NCBI RefSeq assembly: GCF_001907675.1
Contig: NZ_MPNT01000031.1
Coordinates: forward strand, 1 to 64,000
Length of the DNA: 64,000 bases
Direction: 5' to 3'
DNA from: Mycobacterium paraffinicum
GTDB taxonomy: Bacteria; Actinomycetota; Actinomycetes; Mycobacteriales; Mycobacteriaceae
Below are positions 20,614 to 28,672 of the stretch, one piece after another (the first letter of the stretch is position 1; each line of letters starts with the position of its first letter). A model generated the notes under the pieces. It saw nothing but the letters and a program-made list of their open reading frames with translations, was not told the DNA's origin and did no database searches. A program made the translations under genes and the position numbers.

Positions 20614-21519
20614 TCACGAGGTGGGAATCCGGGAGGCGACTTTGTTGACGAGTTCGGGGGCTTGATTGCTGCCGCCGTAGTCGCACACCCTCATGTCGAT
20701 CACGACATTGCTGCGCGGCATCAAGGCGCGCTGGCAACCCCACCCGGTCCCGCCGGTCTTGTCCCAGGAGACCAGCAGCGTGTTGTCGACGACTCGAGGG
20801 TCGCCGACGGCGATGGTGCCGCCCTCGTGGCGGTTCACCAAGACCTCGGTTCGAGCGCAGTGATCCCACTTCTTCGTGAGGTCCTCGAAGACGGCGCCGG
20901 CGTCTTTCGCGGTCGGGAAGGCCACCAGCGACTGCAGGGTCAACTTCACGTACACGTCACCCGGCCCGTGCAGTTCTGACGACTGCGCGTCGATGAAGCG
21001 TGTGTCGCGATAGACCTGCGCCATGCCCGGGGCCCAGATGCCCGCACAGTCGGGCGGGTCGGCGATATCCATGAACAGGCCGTTGTTGCTCTGGTAGAGC
21101 GCCATTCCCTGCACGTGCAGGACGTCGCCGACCTCGGCGGGACTCAACAGAAGATTCTTCAGATCTTCCGGGTGGACCAACCCCGGTGTCGTAGGCACCG
21201 ACAGCCCGGGCGGCTCGCGGTGTGACGACGCCGATGCATCCGAGGTCATCACACGGCTCATGAGAATGATGGCCAACACGGTCGAGGCGACCGCGAGAAT
21301 GGCCGTCGTCACCATCAACCATCGTTTGGCGGGTGGGGCTGGCCGCGGGCTTGGAGGCCACGTGGGCGGCGCGCCGCCGGGCCGCGGCTGGTAGCCGCTC
21401 CATGCAGACTGTCCGGGCGCATAGGGAGCGCCGGGCGGCCCGAAGTGGTAGCCGCCAGGCGGCGGAGCCGGCGCATTGCCCTGATTCGGCGGCGGTTCGC
21501 TACCTGCCACGCGCCGCAC
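20614..21519 (-). CDS. Membrane-anchored PknH-type sensor-domain protein, paralogue
   Basis: A 301-residue protein with the same plan as its downstream neighbour: a Pro/Gly-rich N-terminus, one membrane helix (KRWLMVTTAILAVASTVLAI) and a sensor domain with four Cys (PPDCAG, DHCART, GWGCQR, MRVCDY) at matching places. The two genes look like an old tandem duplication. The start is GTG at 21519 or GTG at 21510. The lead gene lies 211 bases from the tRNA and is transcribed away from it. Confidence 0.8.
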   Translation of the reverse strand: MRRVAGSEPPPNQGNAPAPPPGGYHFGPPGAPYAPGQSAWSGYQPRPGGAPPTWPPSPRPAPPAKRWLMVTTAILAVASTVLAIILMSRVMTSDASASSHREPPGLSVPTTPGLVHPEDLKNLLLSPAEVGDVLHVQGMALYQSNNGLFMDIADPPDCAGIWAPGMAQVYRDTRFIDAQSSELHGPGDVYVKLTLQSLVAFPTAKDAGAVFEDLTKKWDHCARTEVLVNRHEGGTIAVGDPRVVDNTLLVSWDKTGGTGWGCQRALMPRSNVVIDMRVCDYGGSNQAPELVNKVASRIPTS

Positions 21520-21730
21520 CGTTCGCCATCATTGCGGTCGTCCCCCCGGAGTTTGTGATCGAGCACAGCAGCCCCTCTGCGTTCGTGAACAGGAGTCTAG
21601 ATCGCGACGGGGACTGGCGTTTACGGTTTCTCGGCCCGCCCGACCGCCGGGTCGGGCGGAGGCCGCTTCGCCGAGTTGCGGGTTGTCTGCGGTAGGCTGT
21701 CGACCTGCTGCCGCCGATACGGGCGGCATC

Positions 21731-21804
21731 CGGGCTGTGGCGCAGTTTGGTAGCGCACTTGACTGGGGGTCAAGTGGTCGCAGGTTCAAATCCTGTCAGC
21801 CCGA
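21731..21804 (+). tRNA. tRNA-Pro (anticodon GGG)
   Basis: A full cloverleaf can be folded. The acceptor stem CGGGCTG pairs with CAGCCCG, followed by discriminator A. The D-arm contains AGTTTGGTAGC. The anticodon stem CTTGA/TCAAG closes the loop CTGGGGG with anticodon GGG. The T-arm contains GGTTCAAATCC. CCA is not encoded. A TAGGCT -10-like box at 21693-21698 may be its promoter. An integrase remnant begins 47 bases beyond its 3' end, marking it as an integration target. Confidence 0.95.
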
Positions 21805-21850
21805 CAAGAAGATACAGCCCCTGAGCTGCAGTGATGGCTTGGGCGTCCGC

Positions 21851-22054
21851 TCAGACGATCCGGAGCTTGGGACCATTTTGGGACCACAAGTGCTTCGACA
21901 GCAGCTCGTCAGCGCCTGCAACGGGCTGGCGATCTGGGTGCAGATACGGCTGCGTCGTGCTCAGGTCAGCGTGCCCGGAGATCTTCCGAAGGACATGAAC
22001 GGGCACGCCGGCGTCAGCCATCCACGTCAGCCCCGTGTGCCGCAAGCTGTCGCT
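21851..22054 (-). pseudogene. Truncated phage/island tyrosine integrase (C-terminal fragment)
   Basis: The frame encodes only the last ~67 residues of a phage-type tyrosine recombinase: the HxxR-like box SDSLRHTGLTWMADAGVP, the second His in ISGHADLSTTQ and the nucleophile Tyr in QPYLHPD. It ends in LWSQNGPK followed by a short tail, as mycobacteriophage-type integrases do. An in-frame TGA immediately precedes SDSLRHT, and the catalytic N-terminal half is missing. Its C-terminus faces the tRNA, the usual geometry for an integrase next to its attachment site. Confidence 0.8.
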
Positions 22055-22245
22055 TCAGCTCGCCTTGGCCGAGCTTGGTGACCCTCTCGTGCGCGCTCAT
22101 CGCTTAGGCATTTCTTGGTATCAGCAGCCCTTCGTATGCAGTCTCCTGCGTGGCGGCCTCTCGAAAGTCTTGCCAGAAGCGACCACTGAGGAATGCAGGT
22201 AAGACGTCGGCATCGGCGCGACGCGGGGCATCGAACCCGCACAGA

Positions 22246-22260
22246 TGTCAGTTATTGACA
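22246..22260. promoter_or_regulatory. Operator-like dyad TGTCA-N5-TGACA, copy 1
   Basis: TGTCAGTTATTGACA is an inverted repeat whose right half supplies a TTGACA -35 box (22255-22260) for the plus-strand thioesterase gene. The exact reverse complement of the 15 bases recurs at 27676-27690 over the -35 box of the minus-strand fadD operon. A shared repressor is inferred. Confidence 0.6.
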
Positions 22261-22442
22261 TTTGGCACTATCTGCACTTTTATGGACAGGGTGAGCATCG
22301 CCCATTCTCGTTCAGCCGTGAAAAGGCGTGAGAGACTTCTAGATGACCCGACATTCTGGTGCCGGCCGCGCCACCGGAGATTGGCCGGCATCACTGGTGG
22401 CTGCTGCGCTACGACACGATTCACGCACAACGCAAGCACGTC

Positions 22443-23057
22443 ATGACGGGCAGTGAGAAGGCGAGTCCCTCCTCTGCAATGACTGAGTCCGTCGACGTAG
22501 CGCCCGAACTGGGTCGATTCATGACCGCGATGCGCCGCCTACAAGACGCCGTCGTCTCGACCAGTCCGAGCAACGAATTGTGGAGCGACGCGGCTGGTGA
22601 GATCGATGATCTTTGCGAACGCCTCGAACTTCATCGAGTGCCAGCGGGTTTCACGCTTGAAGGACGTGGAGCACATCTGCCCGGACTGGGCCATCCGCTT
22701 ATGCCACCGTGGTTTATGACCGAATACGGTCCTGACGGAGTAACCATGGAGGGGCACTTCAGTCGGTTCCACGTGGGCAGCAACGACGTCGTCAACGGTG
22801 GTGTGATTCCGCTTCTGTACGACTGGCACTTCGGGATGATTGTCTCGGCGGCAGATCGTCGCAACAGCCGAACAGCCTACTTGCACATCGAGTATCGTAA
22901 GATCACGCCCATCAATCAGCCGCTGACTTCCCGCGGACAGATAGACAAGCTCGACGGGCGAAAAGCTTTCGTCACAGCACAAATGACCGATGCCCAAGGC
23001 AATGTTCTATCTGAGGCTAGTGCCTTGATGATCCAATTAACGCCGGAACAACCATGA
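22443..23057 (+). CDS. Hotdog-fold thioesterase-like protein (PaaI/4HBT type)
   Basis: A 204-residue protein. The C-terminal two thirds have a single hotdog fold typical of acyl-CoA thioesterases: the helix-strand segment NDVVNGGVIPLLYDWHFGM followed by HIEYRKITPINQPL and the late strands GRKAFVTAQMTDAQG. The ATG at 22443 is chosen, although the frame is open from 22359 and another ATG lies at 22479; no strong ribosome site decides. It is the first island gene and probably removes CoA from an intermediate. The specific substrate is unknown. Confidence 0.65.
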   Translation: MTGSEKASPSSAMTESVDVAPELGRFMTAMRRLQDAVVSTSPSNELWSDAAGEIDDLCERLELHRVPAGFTLEGRGAHLPGLGHPLMPPWFMTEYGPDGVTMEGHFSRFHVGSNDVVNGGVIPLLYDWHFGMIVSAADRRNSRTAYLHIEYRKITPINQPLTSRGQIDKLDGRKAFVTAQMTDAQGNVLSEASALMIQLTPEQP

Positions 23058-23276
23058 GCGCTCAACGATTTAGCCTTATGGAAGCGAAGCGCGCCGAACC
23101 TCGTATGGGCGGAATCGTTCTGCGCCGTGGTGCGCGATGACTTGGACACCCTCCTCGGTGAAGGTCCGCCGCGCACCCGTCAAGCAGCTCTCGAGGCCGT
23201 CCCGTTGGGCTGCGAGCCTGCGATCGTGGCGTAGGGGAGGAGCCCCGGCGTCACCGGCTGTGATGAGAGAGGCGCT
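23058..23276. other. Gap with possible gene remnant
   Basis: No confident gene. The thioesterase reading frame stays open past its TGA for about 60 codons (ALNDLALWKRSAPNLVWAES and onward, ending at a TAG near 23234) with protein-like composition. It may be a decayed C-terminal extension or a remnant of another gene. Confidence 0.35.
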
Positions 23277-24503
23277 TTGATCAAAGTAATGGAGGGCGTT
23301 CGCGTCCTGGAGGTTGCTCAGTTCACGTTCGTTCCGGCAGCGGGAGCAATACTGGCTGACTGGGGTGCTGACGTCATCAAGGTGGAGCACCCGTTACGAG
23401 GCGACACCCAACGCGGCTTCGTCTTTATGGGAGGCATTGAACTCGACGCAGATCGGCACCCACTGATCGAACACCCGAACCGCGGAAAACGCAGCGTCGG
23501 CATCGACTTATCGACACCCGGGGGTCAGCACGTACTCTACGAACTGGCCAAGTCTTCGGATGTGTTCCTCACCAACTACATGCCCCAAGCCCGCCAGAAG
23601 AACAAGTTCGACCTTGAGCACATTCGCGCCGCAAACCCAGACATCATCTATGCCCGGGGCAGCGCGTACGGCGATAAGGGGCCCGAGCGGATGGTTGGCG
23701 GGTTCGACGGCACCGCATTCTGGACGCGCAGTGGGGTAGGCCACGCCTTGACTCCAGAGGCCTTGGGTGGCGCCTTGGGGCAGGGCATTCCCGCGTTCGG
23801 CGATTCGATCGGCGGGATGAACATAGCAGGTGGCATCTCGGCGGCGCTGTTCCATCGCGAAAAGACCGGACAGGCAGTGGAACTCGATGTTTCGCTGCTC
23901 AGCACGGCGTGGTGGTCTGCGGGCGCCAGCGTTACCCAGGGCATGGAAACCGGCGAGATCATGCGCTCGACGATGCCCGACGAAGTGGCACCGACTGTCA
24001 ACCCGTTTCTTGGGAATTACCTGACCTCCGACGGCGGGACGATCAATCTCTGCATCGTCAGTCCGACCGGATACATCCATGATGCATTCGAGCACCTGGA
24101 TCTACCCGAGCTGGCGAGCGACCCGCGCTTCTCGGACGTTCTACCTCTGATTGAAAATGCTGCGGAGGCGGCGCAATTGATCGCCGAGTCGATCGCCAAA
24201 AAGCCCTTCGCATACTGGCGTGAACGGCTGAAGACAATGAAGGGGCAGTGGGCGCCCTTCCAAAGTCTGCTGGACCTCGCCTCCGACGAACAGGCGATCG
24301 CCAACGACATGATCGTTGAGGTCGAGGCCGCAGATGGCGGAGCGCCATTCAAAGTCGTCCGTGGCCCGGTCCAGTTCAATCACGAACCACTCGAAACTAC
24401 CCGGGCGCCGCAGGCATCCGAACACACGGAGATCGTTTTGATGGAGCTCGGCATGGACTGGGATCAGATCGAGGTGCTGAAGAACTCCGGCGCGATCGCT
24501 TGA
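23277..24503 (+). CDS. Family III CoA-transferase (CaiB/BaiF type)
   Basis: A 408-residue family III CoA transferase that moves CoA between carboxylic acids. The N-terminal Rossmann part begins GVRVLEVAQFTFVPAAGAIL. The catalytic Asp is probably D144 in GGFDGTAFWTRSG, corresponding to the FDxxxQA motif of formyl-CoA transferase. GAGAGG precedes the TTG at 23277; an ATG at 23289 is the alternative. It may activate a substrate for the beta-oxidation genes nearby. A related role (alpha-methylacyl-CoA racemase) is less likely because its His/Asp pattern is not evident. Confidence 0.85.
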   Translation: MIKVMEGVRVLEVAQFTFVPAAGAILADWGADVIKVEHPLRGDTQRGFVFMGGIELDADRHPLIEHPNRGKRSVGIDLSTPGGQHVLYELAKSSDVFLTNYMPQARQKNKFDLEHIRAANPDIIYARGSAYGDKGPERMVGGFDGTAFWTRSGVGHALTPEALGGALGQGIPAFGDSIGGMNIAGGISAALFHREKTGQAVELDVSLLSTAWWSAGASVTQGMETGEIMRSTMPDEVAPTVNPFLGNYLTSDGGTINLCIVSPTGYIHDAFEHLDLPELASDPRFSDVLPLIENAAEAAQLIAESIAKKPFAYWRERLKTMKGQWAPFQSLLDLASDEQAIANDMIVEVEAADGGAPFKVVRGPVQFNHEPLETTRAPQASEHTEIVLMELGMDWDQIEVLKNSGAIA

Positions 24504-24538
24504 AGTGACGAAAAGCAGGGTCCGACAGGGATACTGAG

Positions 24539-24554
24539 CGAGGCTCCGGCCTCG
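24539..24554. terminator. Hairpin between convergent genes
   Basis: CGAGGC and GCCTCG form a 6-bp stem with a 4-base TCCG loop, lying between the stop of the CoA transferase and the stop of the aldehyde dehydrogenase. It could terminate both transcripts. Confidence 0.5.
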
Positions 24555-24561
24555 ATGCAGG

Positions 24562-26040
24562 CTAGCGCTCGAATCTGTCGATCCGCCGCCGCGCCCGACG
24601 TCTTATCGATCGGACCCATAGATCGCCGGCGGCGACCTTTGCCCGTGAGAATGGCGGCGCGGCGATGCTCGTGATGCTGAAGGGCAACTCGGATCCGACA
24701 ACCGGGCGCTGGTGGCTGAAGGTATCAAAACCAGCTCTTCCGTGGTAGGCGCCCATGCCGCTGTGGCCCACGCCGCCGAACGGCACCTGCGGAAGGCTCA
24801 TGTGCAGTGCGAAATCGTTTCGTGATACCGAGCCACTTCTAGTGGACGTCACGAAGTGCCGGAATTCCTCGTCGTCGGGGCCGTACCAGTATGCAATCAG
24901 AGGGGAGGGGCGCCGGTTGATGTAGTCGATGGCCTCGTCGTTGTGCTCGTAACCCATCACGACCAACACCGGTCCAAAGATTTCCTCACAGGTGATGCGC
25001 ATCGAGCTGTCGACGTTGGTCACCAGGGTCGGGGCAATGACGCGCCGCTCGCTGTCGGGCAGTTGTTCGTGCGGGGGCGCCACGGAGATCACGTCTGCGC
25101 CCTTGCTCTGCGCATCCTCCACGAGAGCTATGACCCGCTCGTAGTTCGCGTCATTGATCGACGAGCACATGTCCTCGTTGCCGAGGATCGACGGCAGGAT
25201 GTCGCGAATGGCCGAAACGGTGGCACGGCAGAAGTTTTCGACGGCGTGGGAGGGGACTAGTACGTAGTCCGGGCAAAGACATGTCTGTCCGCCGTTGACC
25301 AGGCGGGAGCGCGCCACGCGGCTGGCCGAACGAGCGATATCAGCCTTCGGGCCGACTACGACGGGGTTCTTGCCGCCGAGTTCCAGCGTCACCGGAACGA
25401 GATTCGCTGATGCGGCACGATGAATGTGGCGACCCACCGCGGGCGAGCCGGTGAAAAATAGGTGGTCGAATGGCAGGCTGGCGAACTGTTGCGCTACCTC
25501 GACATCTCCGACGACGACGTCCAACTCGACAGCATCGAAATACTTGGGCGCGGTTTGGGCGAATGCGTCGGTAGTTCTTGGGGTCAACTCTGACATCTTG
25601 ATCATGACGCGGTTGCCTGCGGCGAATGCGTCGGCAGCGGGCAGGACGACGAGGTTGAGCGGGAAATTCCACGGGCCGATGATTCCGACGACGCCTTTGG
25701 GAGTGGGTTGCACTTCGGCACTCAGTCCCAGGAATCTCGCAGCGGTGGCCGGTCGACGTGGACGCATCCAACGCGCGACGTTCTTGCGGGAGTATTCAAT
25801 GGTCGAAGCGACGCCCACCATTTCGGTGAGGATCGAGGCGGTCCGGGAACGGGTGCCGAAGTCCGCGGCCAGCGCCGCCGCGAATGTCTCTGCGTGCTCG
25901 AACAAGAGCGCAAGCAGACGATCGAGGCGGTGACGCCGTACGTCCGCCGATGGTGCCCCCGCGGCTTGAAACGCCGCTTGCTGGGCGGCGAGCCGCTCGT
26001 CGAGAGAACTAGGGAGCGAAATTTGAGCCGCCTCTGTCAC
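24562..26040 (-). CDS. Aldehyde dehydrogenase (class 3 / coniferyl-aldehyde type)
   Basis: A 492-residue NAD(P)-dependent aldehyde dehydrogenase. The Rossmann region includes GPWNFPLNL, the general base Glu220 is in ELGGKNP, and the nucleophile Cys254 is in NGGQTCLCPDYV. It groups by motif with coniferyl or fatty-aldehyde dehydrogenases, and oxidises an aldehyde to an acid that the co-transcribed FadD could activate. The GTG start overlaps the fadD stop by 4 bases. Confidence 0.88.
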   Translation of the reverse strand: MTEAAQISLPSSLDERLAAQQAAFQAAGAPSADVRRHRLDRLLALLFEHAETFAAALAADFGTRSRTASILTEMVGVASTIEYSRKNVARWMRPRRPATAARFLGLSAEVQPTPKGVVGIIGPWNFPLNLVVLPAADAFAAGNRVMIKMSELTPRTTDAFAQTAPKYFDAVELDVVVGDVEVAQQFASLPFDHLFFTGSPAVGRHIHRAASANLVPVTLELGGKNPVVVGPKADIARSASRVARSRLVNGGQTCLCPDYVLVPSHAVENFCRATVSAIRDILPSILGNEDMCSSINDANYERVIALVEDAQSKGADVISVAPPHEQLPDSERRVIAPTLVTNVDSSMRITCEEIFGPVLVVMGYEHNDEAIDYINRRPSPLIAYWYGPDDEEFRHFVTSTRSGSVSRNDFALHMSLPQVPFGGVGHSGMGAYHGRAGFDTFSHQRPVVGSELPFSITSIAAPPFSRAKVAAGDLWVRSIRRRARRRIDRFER

Positions 26041-27572
26041 GGTGTGCGGTCCCCTCTGGTATAGAGATTGCGTAAATCGGCTTTGCGCAACTTGCCAGCT
26101 GGGGTGCGAGGCAGTTCTTCGAGGAACTCAATCGAACGCGGGCACTTGAAATTTGCCAAACGTAGCCGCGCGAACTCGATGAGGTCCTCGGCCAGCTCGG
26201 GCGTTGGGTAGACAGTGGGCTTCAACTCGACGGCGGCTTTGACCTCTTCGCCGAATTCGGGATGTGGAATGCCGAATACGGCCACGTCCTGTACCGAAGG
26301 ATGGAGTATCAGTACGTCTTCCGCCTCGCGCGGGTAAATGTTGACACCGCCGGAGATGATCGTGAATTCTTTGCGATCGGTGAGATAGAGGAAGCCGTCG
26401 CGATCGAGATACCCGATATCGCCCATGGTCGACGCCTCGCCATTGCGGCGTGACCGTCTGGTTTTTTCGGGATCACCCTTATACACGAAGCCGGGATCGC
26501 CGGTGAAATAGACGGTACCCGTTTGGCCTGGCTCGACAGCGCGGTCGGTCTCTTCGTCGATGATCTGGATCGGACCGGTCAGCGAGCGCCCCACCGAACC
26601 GGGGTGGGCAAGCCAGTCGGCCGAATCGATCATGGTGAAGCCGCCGGCGTCGGTTCCGCCGTAATACTCGACCAGTATGGGACCCCACCAATCGATCATC
26701 TGCCGCTTGATCTCCGGTGGGCATGGCGCGCCGGCGTGCAGCGCCAGACGGTGCGTACTGAGATCGGCGGACTGCTTCTCGGTCGGCTCCAGAGCGAGCA
26801 TCCGGACGAACATCGTGGGAACCCACTGGCTATGGGTGACTCGGTGCGATTCGATCGCGTTCAGCGCATCACGGGCGTCGAACTTCTCCATCAAAACGAC
26901 GGTGGCTCCGACGCGGTGGGCAGCGATGGTGAAGTTCAATGGCGCAGCGTGGTACTGCGGTGCCGGGGACAAGTACACCGCCTGTTCGTCGATGCCGAAG
27001 AGGGCGGCCAGCCCCGACGACGCTGGGTCGCCGTCCCTGGGCGCGGAAGTGGGAAGCGGTCGGATCACTCCCTTGGGGCGTCCCGTGGTGCCCGAGGTGT
27101 ACAACAACGTCGCACCGCTGAGCTCTTCGGCAGCGTCCACCGCATGTTCGAGGGCAGCTTCGTAGGGTTGGAATCCTGCGGTGATGTCATCGGCCATGAG
27201 CCGGGTCTTCAGCGACGGAAGTGTGTCCCAGTCGATTTGAGTGATGAATTCTTGTTGTCTGACTGAGGTGCAAAGCGCCTTGGCCTCACAGTCATTGAGG
27301 ATGTAGGCGATCTCATCAGGCTTCAGATGCCAATTCACCGGCGTGACATATATCCCGGAACGCAAAGCTGCCCAGAGCATTTCGAAATATCGCAGATCGT
27401 TGTGCAGCAGGATGGCCATGTGGTCACCGCGAGTCAGTCCACGTGACCGAAAGAAGCTGGCCAAACGACGAGACCGCCGGTCCAGCTCGCCATAGGTGAG
27501 TGTGTCACGGGTAGAAGCCATTACGGCGGCCGGATGATCAGGTTTGATAGCCGCCCAATGCCCTGGATACAT
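26037..27572 (-). CDS. Acyl-CoA synthetase (AMP-binding, FadD-type)
   Basis: A 511-residue ANL-family ligase. The P-loop YTSGTTGRPKG is at about residues 158-168. Further core motifs are EYYGGTDAGG and GDIGYLDRDGFLYLTDR, and the C-terminal catalytic Lys is in RTPAGKLRKADL. It makes acyl-AMP and then acyl-CoA. Its promoter (27653-27681) and operator lie directly upstream. With the downstream aldehyde dehydrogenase it forms an aldehyde to acid to acyl-CoA module. The chain length preferred is unknown. Confidence 0.9.
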   Translation of the reverse strand: MYPGHWAAIKPDHPAAVMASTRDTLTYGELDRRSRRLASFFRSRGLTRGDHMAILLHNDLRYFEMLWAALRSGIYVTPVNWHLKPDEIAYILNDCEAKALCTSVRQQEFITQIDWDTLPSLKTRLMADDITAGFQPYEAALEHAVDAAEELSGATLLYTSGTTGRPKGVIRPLPTSAPRDGDPASSGLAALFGIDEQAVYLSPAPQYHAAPLNFTIAAHRVGATVVLMEKFDARDALNAIESHRVTHSQWVPTMFVRMLALEPTEKQSADLSTHRLALHAGAPCPPEIKRQMIDWWGPILVEYYGGTDAGGFTMIDSADWLAHPGSVGRSLTGPIQIIDEETDRAVEPGQTGTVYFTGDPGFVYKGDPEKTRRSRRNGEASTMGDIGYLDRDGFLYLTDRKEFTIISGGVNIYPREAEDVLILHPSVQDVAVFGIPHPEFGEEVKAAVELKPTVYPTPELAEDLIEFARLRLANFKCPRSIEFLEELPRTPAGKLRKADLRNLYTRGDRTP

Positions 27573-27652
27573 TCAACCCATCCGGTGATTGCGTCGAGGG
27601 CGATGCGGCCGACGCCGACCGCGGAACCCCGTTGTCCTGTGAGACCGGCTCG

Positions 27653-27681
27653 ACCTTATGGCGTGTGGTGAAATTTGTCAA
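27653..27681 (-). promoter_or_regulatory. Promoter of the fadD-aldehyde dehydrogenase operon
   Basis: On the minus strand TTGACA (27681-27676) and TAAGGT (27658-27653) are 17 bases apart, a near-consensus sigma-A-type promoter. The start codon lies about 80 bases downstream. Confidence 0.65.
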
Positions 27682-27690
27682 TAACTGACA
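27676..27690. promoter_or_regulatory. Operator-like dyad TGTCA-N5-TGACA, copy 2
   Basis: TGTCAATAACTGACA is the exact reverse complement of the site at 22246-22260, and it overlaps the -35 box of the fadD operon. The adjacent TetR gene (27765-28430) is the best candidate for the binding protein. Confidence 0.6.
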
Positions 27691-27764
27691 GACCGCCCGG
27701 CGCCATGGCAAGCCAGGCCGATCGGCGTGCTGTGAAGAGCGGATATGCCACAGACTCGGGCTGC

Positions 27765-28430
27765 TCAGCGCCGGCTGGAAGGGCCCTTTCGGGTCCGCGT
27801 GACCTTGGTGGCGCCACTGCGGCGAACCGCCCGTCTGGGAACCGCAACCTTGCCCTTGCCGAATGCGGCGCAGACACGATCGACAATGTCCTGCAACGCG
27901 ACGAGGTCGAATGACTCCTCGGAGACGAACCACCGGCGAAACGCAGCGCTCGTACTTGACACCAGCACTGAGGCGAAGACCGATGCCTCGAGTGACGGAT
28001 CCTCACCCCAGTCCTCGGCAATGGCTGCCGTGAGGCTTTCTTGGTAGCCCTCTCCGATACGCAGGAATTCGGCCAGCAATGGCGGAGTGTCGAAGATGGC
28101 GCGCATCCGTGTGCGCATCTCCGGCGTGTCCATCAGGGGCAGTGTTTCGTTGCGGAAGTTTCGCCAGCAAGAAACAGCATCGGTGTCGCGGTCGACCAAG
28201 AGTGCGCGGAATGCTTGCAGCATGTCATGTTCGGCGGCGAGAGCGAGCGCTTCTTTGGTATTGAAGTACCGCAGAATCGTACGGACCGACATGACGGAGG
28301 CGTCGGCGATTTGCTCTAGTGTCACCGCGTCATAGCCGTGCTCGCGGAACATCATGTTCGCCACGTGGACCACTTGGCGCTTGGTGTCCTGCTTTTTGCG
28401 TTCCCGCAAGCTCACCCGAGGTTCGGCCAC
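27765..28430 (-). CDS. TetR-family transcriptional regulator
   Basis: A 221-residue TetR regulator. The DNA-binding helix-turn-helix is in VTLEQIADASVMSVRTILRYF; the C-terminal ligand domain ends in a basic tail (RRAVRRSGATKVTRTRKGP). The GTG at 28430 gives a normal N-terminus; an ATG at 28484 would add 18 residues. It lies upstream of the fadD operon in the same orientation, with the 15-bp dyad between them. The ligand is probably an acyl-CoA or the pathway substrate. Confidence 0.82.
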   Translation of the reverse strand: MAEPRVSLRERKKQDTKRQVVHVANMMFREHGYDAVTLEQIADASVMSVRTILRYFNTKEALALAAEHDMLQAFRALLVDRDTDAVSCWRNFRNETLPLMDTPEMRTRMRAIFDTPPLLAEFLRIGEGYQESLTAAIAEDWGEDPSLEASVFASVLVSSTSAAFRRWFVSEESFDLVALQDIVDRVCAAFGKGKVAVPRRAVRRSGATKVTRTRKGPSSRR

Positions 28431-28672
28431 GCGATCATCGTAGCAGGCTGAAACTACCGAACTATGCTTTTCGCAACCCCCCATGCGCCAGATCCGCTCG
28501 ACGCACGGCTGTCGGATGATTGTGTGTAATCCCGTTCTTTGTACCGATTCTCGCCGCGGACCTGCAGTGCGTCGGATAGATCTTACGCAAGCTTGAACTG
28601 CGCCCGGGCGCGTGCGCCCGCCGGGTTAGTTACGCTATCTTCGCTTCCGCGGCCGAATGTGTAGTCGTCGAT

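Larger units (their letters stand above)
21805..22442. other. Island junction region, no intact gene
   Basis: Apart from the integrase fragment and the operator-like dyad at 22246, I see no convincing gene. On the minus strand around 22218-22243 a stretch reads like a tRNA T-arm (GCGGGTTCGATG followed by CCCCGC) but without a matching acceptor stem. It may be a decayed tRNA or attachment-site scrap. Confidence 0.5.
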
